A program made the translations under genes and the position numbers. A stretch of DNA of 64,000 nt from Sphingobacteriaceae bacterium. GTDB taxonomy: Bacteria > Bacteroidota > Bacteroidia > B-17B0 > Aurantibacillaceae. The DNA lies in assembly GCA_002319075.1 (NCBI GenBank), contig NVQB01000001.1, positions 3,410,001 through 3,474,000 on the forward strand, read 5' to 3'. Numbering within the stretch: position 1 is the stretch's first letter; each line of letters starts with the position of its first letter. Positions 51,022 to 60,439 of the stretch are shown piece after piece. Under the pieces are notes generated by a model. The model was not told the DNA's origin. It saw only the letters and a program-made list of their open reading frames with translations, and did no database searches.

Positions 51022-52125
51022 ATGGAAGTAAAAACCTTAACTAATTCCGATTTAATGAAAAATCCGGTTATCGGGCAAATGAGCCTGCATAACCACGAAC
51101 AGATTTTATTTTGTAACGATAATGCAACGGGTTTAAAAGCCATTATTGCCATTCACAACACTGTGCTTGGTCCTTCTTTAGGCGGTACACGTATGTGGAA
51201 TTACCAGAACGAAATGGAAGCTTTAACTGACGTTTTACGTTTATCCCGCGGTATGACTTACAAGTCATCTGTTGCAGGATTAAACCTTGGCGGCGGAAAG
51301 GCGGTTATTATAGGCGATTCTAAAAAAATTAAAAGTGAAGCGTTACTTCGTCGTTTTGGAAAATTCGTAGAAAGCTTAGGTGGTAAATATATTACGGCAG
51401 AAGATGTGGCAATGACGAGCCGCGATATGGAAATCATTAAAATGGAAACGGATTATGTGAGCGGACTTCCTGAAAATATGGGTGGCAGCGGTGATCCTAG
51501 TCCGGTTACAGCTTATGGCGTTTACGTAAGCATGAAAGCAAGTGCGAAGGAAGTATGGGGTAATGATAGTCTGAGTGGTAAAAAAGTTTTAGTGCAAGGT
51601 ATCGGTCACGTTGGTGAAGTGTTAGTTTCTCACTTAACTAAAGAAGGCGCCAAAGTTTATATTAATGATATTAGCGAAGAGCGTTTAAAAGCTGCTGCTG
51701 ATAAATACAAAGCACAAGTAGTTTCAGCCGACACTATGTTTGATTTAGATATTGATATTTATGCTCCCTGCGCTTTAGGTGCAACGGTAAATGAAGAAAC
51801 TCTATCAAGATTAAAATGTAAAATTATTTGCGGCGCTGCAAACAACCAGTTAGCTGACGAGAAAATTCAAGGTGAAGCAGTAGGCAAACAAGGTATTCTT
51901 TACGCTCCCGATTTTGTTGTAAACGCCGGAGGTATTATCAATGTGTATTACGAACTCGAAGGTTACAACAGAGAACGTGCTATGACACATGCGGAAAAAA
52001 TATACGATACTACTTTCAATTTATTTCAATTGGCAAAAAAAGAAGGCATTCCAACTTATATGGCTGCTAACCGCCTGGGTGAGCAACGCATAGAAGCAAT
52101 CGCCCGAATTAATGCAGTACTATAG
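51022..52125 (+). CDS. Glu/Leu/Phe/Val dehydrogenase (leucine dehydrogenase-like)
   Basis: I use the ATG at 51022 (367 residues); a TTG at 51007 is very close to the transcription start and less likely. MTYKSSVAGLNLGGGKAVIIG contains the catalytic lysines (Lys81 and Lys93), and VLVQGIGHVGEVLVSHLTKEGAKVYIND is the NAD-binding Rossmann motif. AAADKYKAQVV and FVVNAGGIINVYYELEGY also match leucine/valine dehydrogenases. It reversibly deaminates branched-chain amino acids. Monocistronic, with its own promoter and a repeat element following. Confidence 0.92.
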   Translation: MEVKTLTNSDLMKNPVIGQMSLHNHEQILFCNDNATGLKAIIAIHNTVLGPSLGGTRMWNYQNEMEALTDVLRLSRGMTYKSSVAGLNLGGGKAVIIGDSKKIKSEALLRRFGKFVESLGGKYITAEDVAMTSRDMEIIKMETDYVSGLPENMGGSGDPSPVTAYGVYVSMKASAKEVWGNDSLSGKKVLVQGIGHVGEVLVSHLTKEGAKVYINDISEERLKAAADKYKAQVVSADTMFDLDIDIYAPCALGATVNEETLSRLKCKIICGAANNQLADEKIQGEAVGKQGILYAPDFVVNAGGIINVYYELEGYNRERAMTHAEKIYDTTFNLFQLAKKEGIPTYMAANRLGEQRIEAIARINAVL

Positions 52126-52129
52126 AAAA

Positions 52130-52266
52130 CACACTAATTTCACAAATTGCACGAATACCTTGGTAGGATTCTAAAGATTAGTGATATGGATAATTAAAAA
52201 AAAGACTCGTTAACTTATTAGCAGAACCGATGTTTCGCGCTTTGTGTAATTTGTGTAACTCGTGTC
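52130..52266. repeat. Word-repeat element with inverted ends, between the dehydrogenase gene and nusB
   Basis: The left end (ACACTAATTTCACAAATTGC, from 52131) and right end (52241-52266, TTTGTGTAATTTGTGTAACTCGTGTC) are imperfect reverse complements built from words such as CACAAATT and CACGAA. The interior is about 90 bp with no ORF. It starts five bases after the dehydrogenase stop. Confidence 0.62.
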
Positions 52267-52278
52267 AAAAACAACAAC

Positions 52279-53217
52279 ATGTTAAACAGAAGATTTTTAA
52301 GAATAAAGGTGATGCAGGCTCTGTACTCGTTTTTTCAACATGAAAAAGGAAATACAATGACCTTTGAAAAAGAACTATTTAAAAGTCTAGACAAGATCCA
52401 GGAGCTCTATCTTTCCATCTTAGCTTTGGTGAACGACCTTCACCACATGGCTTTAATGGTAATTGATGAAAGTAAAAATAAACACCGTCCCAATGCTGAA
52501 GACCTTGATCCGAATCTGAAATTCGTGAATAATACTTTGTTAACGAGTATGTCTAGAAATGAGGACTTAAAAGATCAGATTGAAAAACGTAAAATTTCGT
52601 GGCAAAACGACAGTGATATCGTGCGTCGTATTTTTAATGAAATACGTAACAGTGAAGAATATAAAACCTACCTGGCTTTAGATCAGCCTGGTATTAAAGA
52701 AGATCGTGAATTTATTATCTCTGTCATTACCGAGTATTTAAGTGAGAACGAAGTGTTAATTGGTTTGTTCGAAGACAAAAATATTCATTGGGCAGATGAT
52801 ACTTTCGTAGCCTTCAATTCTGTGATTCGCACTTTTGAAGATTTTAACGGAGAATTTAAAATGCAGCCTTTGTTAAAAGACGAAAAGGATGACCTGGATT
52901 TTATGAGTCTTCTGTTTAATAAAACAATTATTTACCACCAGCAATTTGAAGAGCTTATTGGAAGACACACTCAGAATTGGGAAGTAGACCGTATCGCTAA
53001 TATGGATATGCTTTTAATGGAAATGGCTCTAACCGAGATTCTTTACATTCCGAATGTCCCTGTAAAAGCTTCTTTAAACGAGTATATCGATATTAGTAAA
53101 GAATATAGTACGCCAAATAGTAAAACATTTGTAAATGGAGTACTCGATAAAATTATCGCCGAACTGAAGCGAGAAAATAAAATCAATAAGACGGGCAGAG
53201 GCCTGAAAGAAAATTAG
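52279..53217 (+). CDS. nusB: Transcription antitermination factor NusB
   Basis: A 312-residue protein, much longer than the E. coli form (about 140) but typical for Bacteroidota. The start MLNRRFLRIKVMQALYSFF is the conserved NusB N-terminus. The C-terminal part (about 200-305; DRIANMDMLLMEMALTEILYIPNVPVKASLNEYIDISKEYSTPNSKTFVNGVLDKI) carries the RNA-binding NusB core, and an inserted helical segment separates the two. It binds boxA RNA and NusE for rRNA antitermination. Followed by a terminator. Confidence 0.94.
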   Translation: MLNRRFLRIKVMQALYSFFQHEKGNTMTFEKELFKSLDKIQELYLSILALVNDLHHMALMVIDESKNKHRPNAEDLDPNLKFVNNTLLTSMSRNEDLKDQIEKRKISWQNDSDIVRRIFNEIRNSEEYKTYLALDQPGIKEDREFIISVITEYLSENEVLIGLFEDKNIHWADDTFVAFNSVIRTFEDFNGEFKMQPLLKDEKDDLDFMSLLFNKTIIYHQQFEELIGRHTQNWEVDRIANMDMLLMEMALTEILYIPNVPVKASLNEYIDISKEYSTPNSKTFVNGVLDKIIAELKRENKINKTGRGLKEN

Positions 53218-53221
53218 AACG

Positions 53222-53248
53222 AAGCGGGATGAAAGTCCCGCTTTTTTT
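53222..53248 (+). terminator. Terminator of nusB
   Basis: AAGCGGGA (53222-53229) and TCCCGCTT (53236-53243) with a 6-nt loop, then T residues. Five nt after the stop. Confidence 0.9.
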
Positions 53249-53285
53249 ATGAAAATTAAACTCTGTAAAAAGTAAAAAGCATTTC

Positions 53286-54806
53286 TTACTTCAAACTTTG
53301 AGCAAAATCGTTCGACAGTAGGGGAATATTACAAACCTGGCATATTTCGCATTTAGATTTCGTTAGCCACAGATTTCTTTCATTCACGGGATTTTTATTC
53401 ACATTATTTCTCCCTTTCAGAACTTGTTTGAGAAACCAGGAACTTGTGAGTGGATTTACCAATAAAAATTTTAATGCTCTGAAGGGTGAAGCTTTCATTT
53501 GTTTCGAAGCAACGGGTTGTCTCGTTAATAATCTCACGCATATAACATCCAGGTTTTTCTCCAGGCTTCTTTTATCCAGTATGGTGATTTCTGCACCGTA
53601 TCCAATTATTATCGCGTCGCCACCCCACTCACTCGCAAAAGAATAATTCAGAATTTTTGAGCTCGTTTCTAATATCAGTATCGACTTTGGATGGAAAGTG
53701 TTTTCCCGTGTCACCTGAACGGTAGTGCCCGAACAATCAATATTAAAATAGTTTTTTTCAACGATGTCGGTTACTATTACGGTATAGATAATTTTTGAGC
53801 GTTGTTCGGTCGAAAAAAGTGAACTACGCTGGATGATATTTTCTGTGAGAGCTTTTTCTAGCTGCGTGATTTCATTTTCGCCGATAAAAACAGTTGTATT
53901 AACCGATTTAATTTCTTCTGAAAGATCCATATCAATAAGTTCATCCAGAGAAAATAGTTTCTCGCGCGCATGAAAAAGAGAGCGTTTTGTAAAATGATTT
54001 TTCTCGATTCGATCGCCGGGATACGCAATTATAAAGTTAGTAGAGCGGCCTTTGTAAATATCATGGTAGTAGTTTTTTATCTGCGTTTTCGAAAGTTTCA
54101 CACGGTTGATCCACCGTTTGCCCTCGTTTAATAATACATAATCTGCTGCAAAAGGAATTGTATTAAGCGGTGCCAGCTCATCTACTATGTAACAAAAATT
54201 ATCGCCAAACAGCTGTTCCCGGGCTTCCGCAATTTCAAGATCGTCTTTGCCTTCGCAATGCACAGTATTTGGAAAATAAGCAGCCGACCCATACCCGCAA
54301 AACAGGTAATCGATTTTTGGCCACTCAGCTTTTATCTTCTTTAAAAAAGCTTTTATTATATTTTTATGATTGGCAGGAAGGGCATCGTTAATATTCACAA
54401 GTACTTCTCCACCTGATTCAATAATCATAATACTGTCGAGCGAATTAGCTATATAGGTAACAGTGGTCGATTTTGAGAGCTTGTAGGATTTGTGCGATAT
54501 GGCTTCGCAGATATCAGTGTAACCTATACTTCCGAGATACTCCTTTATTCCTTTTTGCCACTGAAAGGGATAAATAATTTTGCTTTTTTTGTTCAGTGTT
54601 AGTAACGAATCATGATGAAGATGGTCTTCGTGTCCATGTGAAATAAGAATGACCTCGGCTTCTTTTACCAGATCTGTGGTTTGTGGTTTTGGAAAAAGAT
54701 GCCATTGATTGCAATAGGTAGCGCCCGAGAGCCAGGGGTCTGTGAGAATAGTAAGATCTTCGGTGTGAATGTAAAGGGCAGAGTGGCAGACGTATTCTAT
54801 TTTCAT
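53286..54806 (-). CDS. MBL-fold metallo-hydrolase with long C-terminal extension
   Basis: A 506-residue protein. The N-terminal metallo-beta-lactamase domain has VCHSALYIHTEDLTILTDPWLSG and the metal motif SHGHEDHLHHDS (HxHxDH at 57-62). Further blocks (LVNINDALP, YLFCGYGSAAYFP) resemble the CMP-Neu5Ac hydroxylase/UlaG-like branch, but no Rieske centre is present. About 250 residues of uncharacterised sequence follow, ending in a C-x-x-C-x-x-C cluster (CEICQVCNIP). It begins one base after the methyltransferase gene stops, so the two form a tight pair. Substrate unknown; modification of a sugar or surface compound is a guess. Confidence 0.75.
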   Translation of the reverse strand: MKIEYVCHSALYIHTEDLTILTDPWLSGATYCNQWHLFPKPQTTDLVKEAEVILISHGHEDHLHHDSLLTLNKKSKIIYPFQWQKGIKEYLGSIGYTDICEAISHKSYKLSKSTTVTYIANSLDSIMIIESGGEVLVNINDALPANHKNIIKAFLKKIKAEWPKIDYLFCGYGSAAYFPNTVHCEGKDDLEIAEAREQLFGDNFCYIVDELAPLNTIPFAADYVLLNEGKRWINRVKLSKTQIKNYYHDIYKGRSTNFIIAYPGDRIEKNHFTKRSLFHAREKLFSLDELIDMDLSEEIKSVNTTVFIGENEITQLEKALTENIIQRSSLFSTEQRSKIIYTVIVTDIVEKNYFNIDCSGTTVQVTRENTFHPKSILILETSSKILNYSFASEWGGDAIIIGYGAEITILDKRSLEKNLDVICVRLLTRQPVASKQMKASPFRALKFLLVNPLTSSWFLKQVLKGRNNVNKNPVNERNLWLTKSKCEICQVCNIPLLSNDFAQSLK

Positions 54807-54807
54807 T

Positions 54808-55524
54808 TTACTTTATTTTTAGAACAATTTTTTTGTAGTTGTTAGACTGCGCTATCACTTGAACCGGCAGAGGCATAGCGGTTTGAAAATCACTGAAAGC
54901 TCTGAATTCATGGGTAGTTGTATCGAATTCGTCAAAAATTAAAATGTCGTTACTCTTAAGGAATGGAGCTACAGCAAACAAACAAAATAGGGTGGAGCTA
55001 TAAAGGTCTGCGTCGAAATGAATTATTTTTCTTTGATGTAGATCTTCTGTTTTTAAAAATGATAAAAGTGTGTCCTGAAAAATTCCCTGTATAAAGGTGC
55101 AGCGCAGGTCGTTTACCTCGGGATAGTTTCCGTGGTTGGTATAAGTTCCGGCAGGCTTTGTTCCCCAGGCCTCCGGAATTCCAATAAAGGTATCAAAGCC
55201 AAAAAAAGTAGAGCGGGGATTTTTATTTTTTGTTAACCACCACTTAATAGAGTCACCTTTTGAAACGCCGAATTCCAGATAACTGAATTCGTCGAGTTTT
55301 TCATCATTGCAAATTCCTTCATACATGTTGTAACGATCCTTATAATGCTGCACAGTTGTTGCATCACAAAATTCTTTTTTCCATTGAATGAATTTGAGTA
55401 AGCAGTGCAGCTTATGGAAGGCTTGTGAAAAAGGCATCAACAGATAGTAGGTCCTGGAGGCCAATAAAAGTTCTTGTGTGTTCCTTAAAAGGAAAGATTT
55501 TCCGGAGCTCAGAGCTGATGTCAT
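54808..55524 (-). CDS. Class I SAM-dependent methyltransferase (TylF-like)
   Basis: A 238-residue methyltransferase. SYLEFGVSKGDSIKWWL (81-97) is motif I of the TylF/MycF branch, then STFFGFDTFIGIPEAWG and KIIHFDADLYSSTLFCL, where Asp residues bind SAM and metal. DILIFDEFDTTTHEFRAF is the last conserved block. TylF-like enzymes are usually metal-dependent sugar O-methyltransferases. Here it precedes the MBL-fold gene by one base, so a shared product is likely. No signal peptide. Confidence 0.82.
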   Translation of the reverse strand: MTSALSSGKSFLLRNTQELLLASRTYYLLMPFSQAFHKLHCLLKFIQWKKEFCDATTVQHYKDRYNMYEGICNDEKLDEFSYLEFGVSKGDSIKWWLTKNKNPRSTFFGFDTFIGIPEAWGTKPAGTYTNHGNYPEVNDLRCTFIQGIFQDTLLSFLKTEDLHQRKIIHFDADLYSSTLFCLFAVAPFLKSNDILIFDEFDTTTHEFRAFSDFQTAMPLPVQVIAQSNNYKKIVLKIK

Positions 55525-55743
55525 AGAAATAAAATCTCAAGATTTAGTTTGCTAATCTATTTACGTGGATTCAGAATCTATTGCCGTTAGTTACATTAAT
55601 AGCACAATCGTTTTGTTTTTTTCCTGTGCGAAAAACGTAAGGAATGGTACCAACCTTTTGTATAGTTGCGATGTATAGTTTATAAATTCAGGGAATCATT
55701 TTAAGGATTAACAGAATATTTTTTTGCGTCTGGCATAAACAGA

Positions 55744-58725
55744 ATGGTTCGACTAGTTAGGTGTATTATTTGTCTGTTGTTTGCTCTGTGTCCGGGTTCG
55801 GCGCAAGCACAGGAGCTTTATTTTCAGTCGATGGCGGCAAAACTTAATTTGCCCTCTGACGAATGCTACCACGTTATACAGGATAAAAAAGGTTATATCT
55901 GGATAGCTACAGAGAATGGACTTTGCCGTTACAATGGAAATTCAATCCGGATTTACAATGGAAAAAATGGCTTACCCGAAAAAAGAGTTTATTTTATTGA
56001 AGAGGAGCAAGGAGGTGACATACTACTGGCAACCTCTGATGGCCGAATAGCGCATATTGTAAACGACTCAATACAGGATTTTCCTTTCTTAAAAGCATTT
56101 ACAAATTTCAGAAAAGTAAAGAGAGATGCAAATGTCATTTATAACATGGTACGGCTTAATGATCAAACTCTTATTGTATCTGATTATTCATTCTCGTATA
56201 GAGTAACCGCCTCTGGAAGTATAAGTCTTGCAGAGGATTCTGAAAGCACGAGAAGACCAGGATATGAAAAAATAGACCTGAGGAATTCAAAACCTTTTGT
56301 TGTAAAACACAGGCAAAAGGAGACTTCGACCGTCGAACAAAAAGGGATTCAAAATGTAGACTTTGTGCTGCGTGACACAGTCATAAACCTGAAATACGCC
56401 CTTCAAAACGGAGACTTAGACGGCGAAAGGGTGCTTATCTGTGAAAATGAAAACTATTTTTTTATCAGTAAAGGATCAAAATTATTCCGTTTAAATAAAC
56501 AGGATTATAAACTATCAGTTTCCACCTTTCCTAACGCTATCCTGCATCTATCACATCAATCTGGTGGTTTATGGCTTGGTTTGCGAAAATCAGGTTTACG
56601 TTATTATCCTACTGCAAGTAACCTTGAGAACTTTCAGAAAGGTTTAGATGGCTATTCGGTTTCAAGCGTTTGGGCAGACCGTGAAGGGGCGGTGTGGTGC
56701 ACTACCCTTGAAAAAAATGTTTTTTACTGCAATACCACGGCCGTTACCTATTATTCAAACATAAAAGAATTAAGTACAAGAACTTCTCTTATGGAAGGAG
56801 TTGGAGATTCCATGATTGCTTCTACCAAATTTGACGAACTTCTTGTGTTTTATAAAAATAAACTAAGTAAAATAAGTGGCTATAATAGCAGGAGTGGGGA
56901 GTTAACCGACGTTCTTAAATTTAAAGACCACTGGTATATTTGTTCAAAAGGGTGTTTTCTGGTCAAACATAAATCTATGTCAGGCTTTAAAATGGTGACA
57001 CACGCAAATCAAAAAAATACAGGAACTCCATTGCAACTAGACTCTTTTGCAGGTAAACTATACGCTATATCAAACAACTTTGTTTTTAAAGTACTTGGCC
57101 TTAAACAAGGGCCTTATCAGATAAATCTGGAATCAAGGGCTAAAAGTCTGCTCTGTTACAATGATGAGTATATATATGTGGGCTGTGCAAACGGCCTTTA
57201 TAAAATACGATTGTCCGATAAAAAAAGTATGAAAGTAAAAGGACTTTCTTCTGAAATAACAAAATTAGAGCGAGCCTTTTCAGGGGCGATTTTGGTAGGC
57301 ACGAGAGAGGAAGGTCTATTGCTGCTTAGTAACGATACACTGAAAAATATTTGTCAAAGTGCCATTTCTGCTCCTTGTATTATTTTTGAAGTAGAACAGG
57401 ACAAAGATGGCTTTGTATGGGTTGCAACTAATTCAGGTCTGGCGAGGTTAAATAAAACTGAAAGTGGAAACTGTAATGGCATTGTGTATAACACTTCTCA
57501 TGGTATCCTATCGAACACCCTATATGACCTCGCGATTACACACGATCTTATTTACGCATCAACAAGGGACGGTGTATTTAGTATTCCAAAACACGCGGAT
57601 TTAAGTAATAAAGTTGCTCCTGCTATTTATATAAATTCGTTGAAGGTAAATGGAGAGGGATGTGATTTTTCCAAAAGAGAACTGCAGTTTCCACACGAAA
57701 AAAATCGCATTGAGATTGATTTTGACTTATTGACTTTTAGAATAAATGAAAATTCAGAGACGCTGGTTTATCAGCTTAAGGGCGCAGGAGATTCCTTAAA
57801 AAAAACGCGTAACCATTTGCTAAGCTTTGAGAACCTTGCGCCCGCGAGTTACGAACTCGTTGTTTATGCTTTAAATAACGATGGCGTGCGAAGTCTTATC
57901 CCAGTAATAGTAAGATTTACAATTTCGCCGCCTTTCTGGAAAACTTCGTGGTTTGCCCTGGCTATTTTGTTTTTCATGGGTTTGCTTATAGTACTAATTG
58001 TAAAAAAAGTTGTAAAAGAAATCCGGGTGAAGGAAAAAGAGAATACAAGAATAAATAAACTCATAGCAGAATCTCAGCTTTCGGCACTACAGGCGCAAAT
58101 GAATCCGCATTTTATTTTTAATGCTATTAACAGTATTCAAAATTACATTCTTAAACAGGACGAACAAAAAGCTTTTGAATACCTTGGCAAGTTTAGTAAG
58201 TTGATCAGGATGGTTTTAAATCACTCGAGACAAGCGTCTGTTAACTTATCGCAGGAACTTGAACTACTTAAACTCTACGTTGAGCTGGAGCAACTGAGGT
58301 TTAAAGATGCTTTTACTTTTAGCATCGTAATTGCCAGGGATTTGGATCTCGAAGAAATTGAAATTCCTACGATGTTGATTCAGCCTTATGTGGAAAACGC
58401 TGTGTGGCACGGCTTGATGGGATTATTTGGGCTACGTAAGGGACATTTGTTTTTAGATTTTTCCTTCAAAGATAATTTACTGCGGATACTTATAGAGGAC
58501 AATGGCGTGGGGCAGGAGCAGGCGGCAAGATACAAAACAACACGTACTAAAACTTCTTTAGGAATGCAGCTCACCGGCGAGAGACTTAAAAAGTTGAATG
58601 AACTTCGCGGCGTAAAAGGTATGAAAGTACAAATTACAGATTTAAAGGATGATAAGGGTGAAGCTCTGGGTACGCGGGTGGAATTGTTCCTTGTTCCGGA
58701 GCCAGATAAATTTTTCTATGCATAA
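55744..58725 (+). CDS. Two-component sensor histidine kinase, Y_Y_Y/LytS type
   Basis: A 993-residue membrane kinase. Signal peptide (about 1-23), a long extracytoplasmic Reg_prop-type beta-propeller sensor (about 25-630; repeats such as DKKGYIWIATENGLCRYNG and DKDGFVWVATNSGLARLN), a Y_Y_Y Ig-like domain (about 635-730), one membrane helix (about 736-757) and a His_kinase-type cytoplasmic domain with MNPHFIFNAINSIQNYI (His789). It ends in an ATPase region (ENAVWHGLMG; IEDNGVG). Unlike hybrid sensors of polysaccharide loci, it lacks a receiver domain. The response regulator start overlaps its last codons by 8 nt, so translation is coupled. Confidence 0.9.
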   Translation: MVRLVRCIICLLFALCPGSAQAQELYFQSMAAKLNLPSDECYHVIQDKKGYIWIATENGLCRYNGNSIRIYNGKNGLPEKRVYFIEEEQGGDILLATSDGRIAHIVNDSIQDFPFLKAFTNFRKVKRDANVIYNMVRLNDQTLIVSDYSFSYRVTASGSISLAEDSESTRRPGYEKIDLRNSKPFVVKHRQKETSTVEQKGIQNVDFVLRDTVINLKYALQNGDLDGERVLICENENYFFISKGSKLFRLNKQDYKLSVSTFPNAILHLSHQSGGLWLGLRKSGLRYYPTASNLENFQKGLDGYSVSSVWADREGAVWCTTLEKNVFYCNTTAVTYYSNIKELSTRTSLMEGVGDSMIASTKFDELLVFYKNKLSKISGYNSRSGELTDVLKFKDHWYICSKGCFLVKHKSMSGFKMVTHANQKNTGTPLQLDSFAGKLYAISNNFVFKVLGLKQGPYQINLESRAKSLLCYNDEYIYVGCANGLYKIRLSDKKSMKVKGLSSEITKLERAFSGAILVGTREEGLLLLSNDTLKNICQSAISAPCIIFEVEQDKDGFVWVATNSGLARLNKTESGNCNGIVYNTSHGILSNTLYDLAITHDLIYASTRDGVFSIPKHADLSNKVAPAIYINSLKVNGEGCDFSKRELQFPHEKNRIEIDFDLLTFRINENSETLVYQLKGAGDSLKKTRNHLLSFENLAPASYELVVYALNNDGVRSLIPVIVRFTISPPFWKTSWFALAILFFMGLLIVLIVKKVVKEIRVKEKENTRINKLIAESQLSALQAQMNPHFIFNAINSIQNYILKQDEQKAFEYLGKFSKLIRMVLNHSRQASVNLSQELELLKLYVELEQLRFKDAFTFSIVIARDLDLEEIEIPTMLIQPYVENAVWHGLMGLFGLRKGHLFLDFSFKDNLLRILIEDNGVGQEQAARYKTTRTKTSLGMQLTGERLKKLNELRGVKGMKVQITDLKDDKGEALGTRVELFLVPEPDKFFYA

Positions 58726-59473
58726 AGTACGAACCATAATAGTAGACGACGAACCCGATTGCAGGGAAATATTACATACTCTTTTGCAGAAGTATTGCCC
58801 TGATGTGGACGTTGTAGGCCTTGCAACAAATACAGAAAATGCTTTTGAATTAATAAATCTGGAAAAGCCAGACCTTGTTTTTCTTGACGTGCAGATGCCG
58901 AGAGCTGATGGTTTTTCGTTGCTTAAAAAATTTCCAGACATTCCTTTTGCGGTGGTATTTGTTACTAGTCACGAAGAATATGCTATTGCTGCTATCAGGT
59001 TCAACGCTTTGGATTATCTCCTGAAACCTCTTAGTATTGACGAGCTCGAAGCTTCTGTAAATAAAGCACTTTGTAACAAGATGGAGGGCTTAAAAGTTCA
59101 GCCACAAATAATTAATTTATTGCATCAATTGGATGGTGATACAGAAAATGCGCGAATAGCCATTCATGAAGGAGCCAGCGTAAAACTTGTTCCTGAAAAA
59201 GATATTTTATTTATTGAAGCGGATGGCCGCTATTGTAAAATTTATGTAGTTTCTGGACAAACTCATCTTACCGCCCGTAACCTTAAAGAGTTTGAAGAAT
59301 ATTTTGGTGAATCTTCCTATTTTGTGAGAATAAATAAAACCTACATTGTTAACTCACTACACATTAAAGAATATAGCAAAGGCGAGCCGTTTATACTTAC
59401 TATGCAAAATGAAATGACTTTTGAAGTTTCAAGAAGAAAGAAACCGGAGATACTTGAGAAATTAAAAAAATAG
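58718..59473 (+). CDS. LytTR-type response regulator
   Basis: I use the ATG at 58718 (251 residues), as MHKVRTIIVDDEPDCREIL begins the receiver domain directly; an upstream frame to 58649 lies inside the kinase. The receiver (about 1-120) has the acidic pair near 10-11, phosphoacceptor Asp57 in LVFLDVQMPRADG, and Lys in YLLKPLS. The LytTR DNA-binding domain (about 150-250) has LFIEADGRYCKIY and YFVRINKTYIVNSLHI. It is the partner of the overlapping kinase. Its target genes are unknown. Confidence 0.94.
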   Translation: MHKVRTIIVDDEPDCREILHTLLQKYCPDVDVVGLATNTENAFELINLEKPDLVFLDVQMPRADGFSLLKKFPDIPFAVVFVTSHEEYAIAAIRFNALDYLLKPLSIDELEASVNKALCNKMEGLKVQPQIINLLHQLDGDTENARIAIHEGASVKLVPEKDILFIEADGRYCKIYVVSGQTHLTARNLKEFEEYFGESSYFVRINKTYIVNSLHIKEYSKGEPFILTMQNEMTFEVSRRKKPEILEKLKK

Positions 59474-59488
59474 AAATCAGTTAAGCGT

Positions 59489-60439
59489 CTAATTGAATTT
59501 TCTTGACACACCAAAATACGGAATAGGCAAGGTTCTGAAATTTAGCTTAACGGTATTATCGTAACCATTTAAAAGAGCAAAACATCCCACCGTCCAGCAA
59601 TAGTTAGGGTCGCCGACAAATTTAACTCCCGCGCCGGCAAGCCCTACGCTTAAGTCTGGAAGGTACCAACCTTCAAAATTAAGCGCCACGTTTTTGCTTA
59701 AGCGATTACAATAGGCAGCGCTCACAAAAGCCATGTTTACGTATGGTGCAGGAGAGGAAGTGTAAAAGAGTTCCGATTTTAAACCAAGTAGTCCTCCTGA
59801 AAATGTAAAATTTCTGTTGCTGGTTCCTCTCGTTATTCTTGCCTGCCCCCCATAACCAAAAAGCAGCGAGCTACTGCTTCCTGAAAAAATATCCCCTACC
59901 ACAAAAGCATTTCCACCAATGTAATTATTATCTCCTACCTGGTAAGCGCATTTAACGCCCAAAGAAAATGGATAAAACGCCAGGGTGTTGATGTTAGCTG
60001 CCCAGTTTTCAGTAAAAGAGTATTCAAGATTCTCGAGTATGAGCCAATGTGAATTGGTAGAAGCTTTACTTTCTTCAAATAATAAAGCGCTGTTCATCAG
60101 CATGTAATTTCGTGCGTGGTCATTTTCGCCCATCTCATCGCTTATTACATCTCTGGTCCGGGGCTGGTTGCGGACCGTGATTTCCGACTTACGCAATTCA
60201 ACAGTTTCATGCGTCATACGGTTTTCGATTTTTACAAAGTCTTTTGTTTCTTCTTTTACGTAACCAGAATAAACATCGCCATTACGCATTTTAAATCTGT
60301 AGTGTACGCCGTGTCTGTATTTTGGTTTGAATACTTCTTCTGTAGTGTCTAATGTTGCCAGCGTAGAGTCCGCCTGAGTTTGCGAGCGAAGCAAACCGCT
60401 AAAGAAAATTAAAAATAATATAACGCCGCATCGCACCAT
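59489..60439 (-). CDS. Exported hypothetical protein, probable outer membrane protein
   Basis: A 316-residue protein with a signal peptide (MVRCGVILFLIFFSGLLRSQ). Residues about 45-95 form an SH3-like segment (HYRFKMRNGDVYSGYVKEETKDFVKIENRMTHETVELRKSEI), found in several exported proteins. The remainder has barrel-like strands (LLFGYGGQARITRG; NVALNFEGWYLPDLSVGLAGAGVKF) and ends in FGVSRKFN. No named family. Its start overlaps the prmC stop by one base, so it is part of the subtilase-prmC operon. Confidence 0.7.
   Translation of the reverse strand: MVRCGVILFLIFFSGLLRSQTQADSTLATLDTTEEVFKPKYRHGVHYRFKMRNGDVYSGYVKEETKDFVKIENRMTHETVELRKSEITVRNQPRTRDVISDEMGENDHARNYMLMNSALLFEESKASTNSHWLILENLEYSFTENWAANINTLAFYPFSLGVKCAYQVGDNNYIGGNAFVVGDIFSGSSSSLLFGYGGQARITRGTSNRNFTFSGGLLGLKSELFYTSSPAPYVNMAFVSAAYCNRLSKNVALNFEGWYLPDLSVGLAGAGVKFVGDPNYCWTVGCFALLNGYDNTVKLNFRTLPIPYFGVSRKFN

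Noticed and set aside
58649-59473. Long form of the LytTR regulator
   Set aside because: The 23 extra residues lie within the kinase gene; the ATG at 58718 opens directly into the receiver domain.
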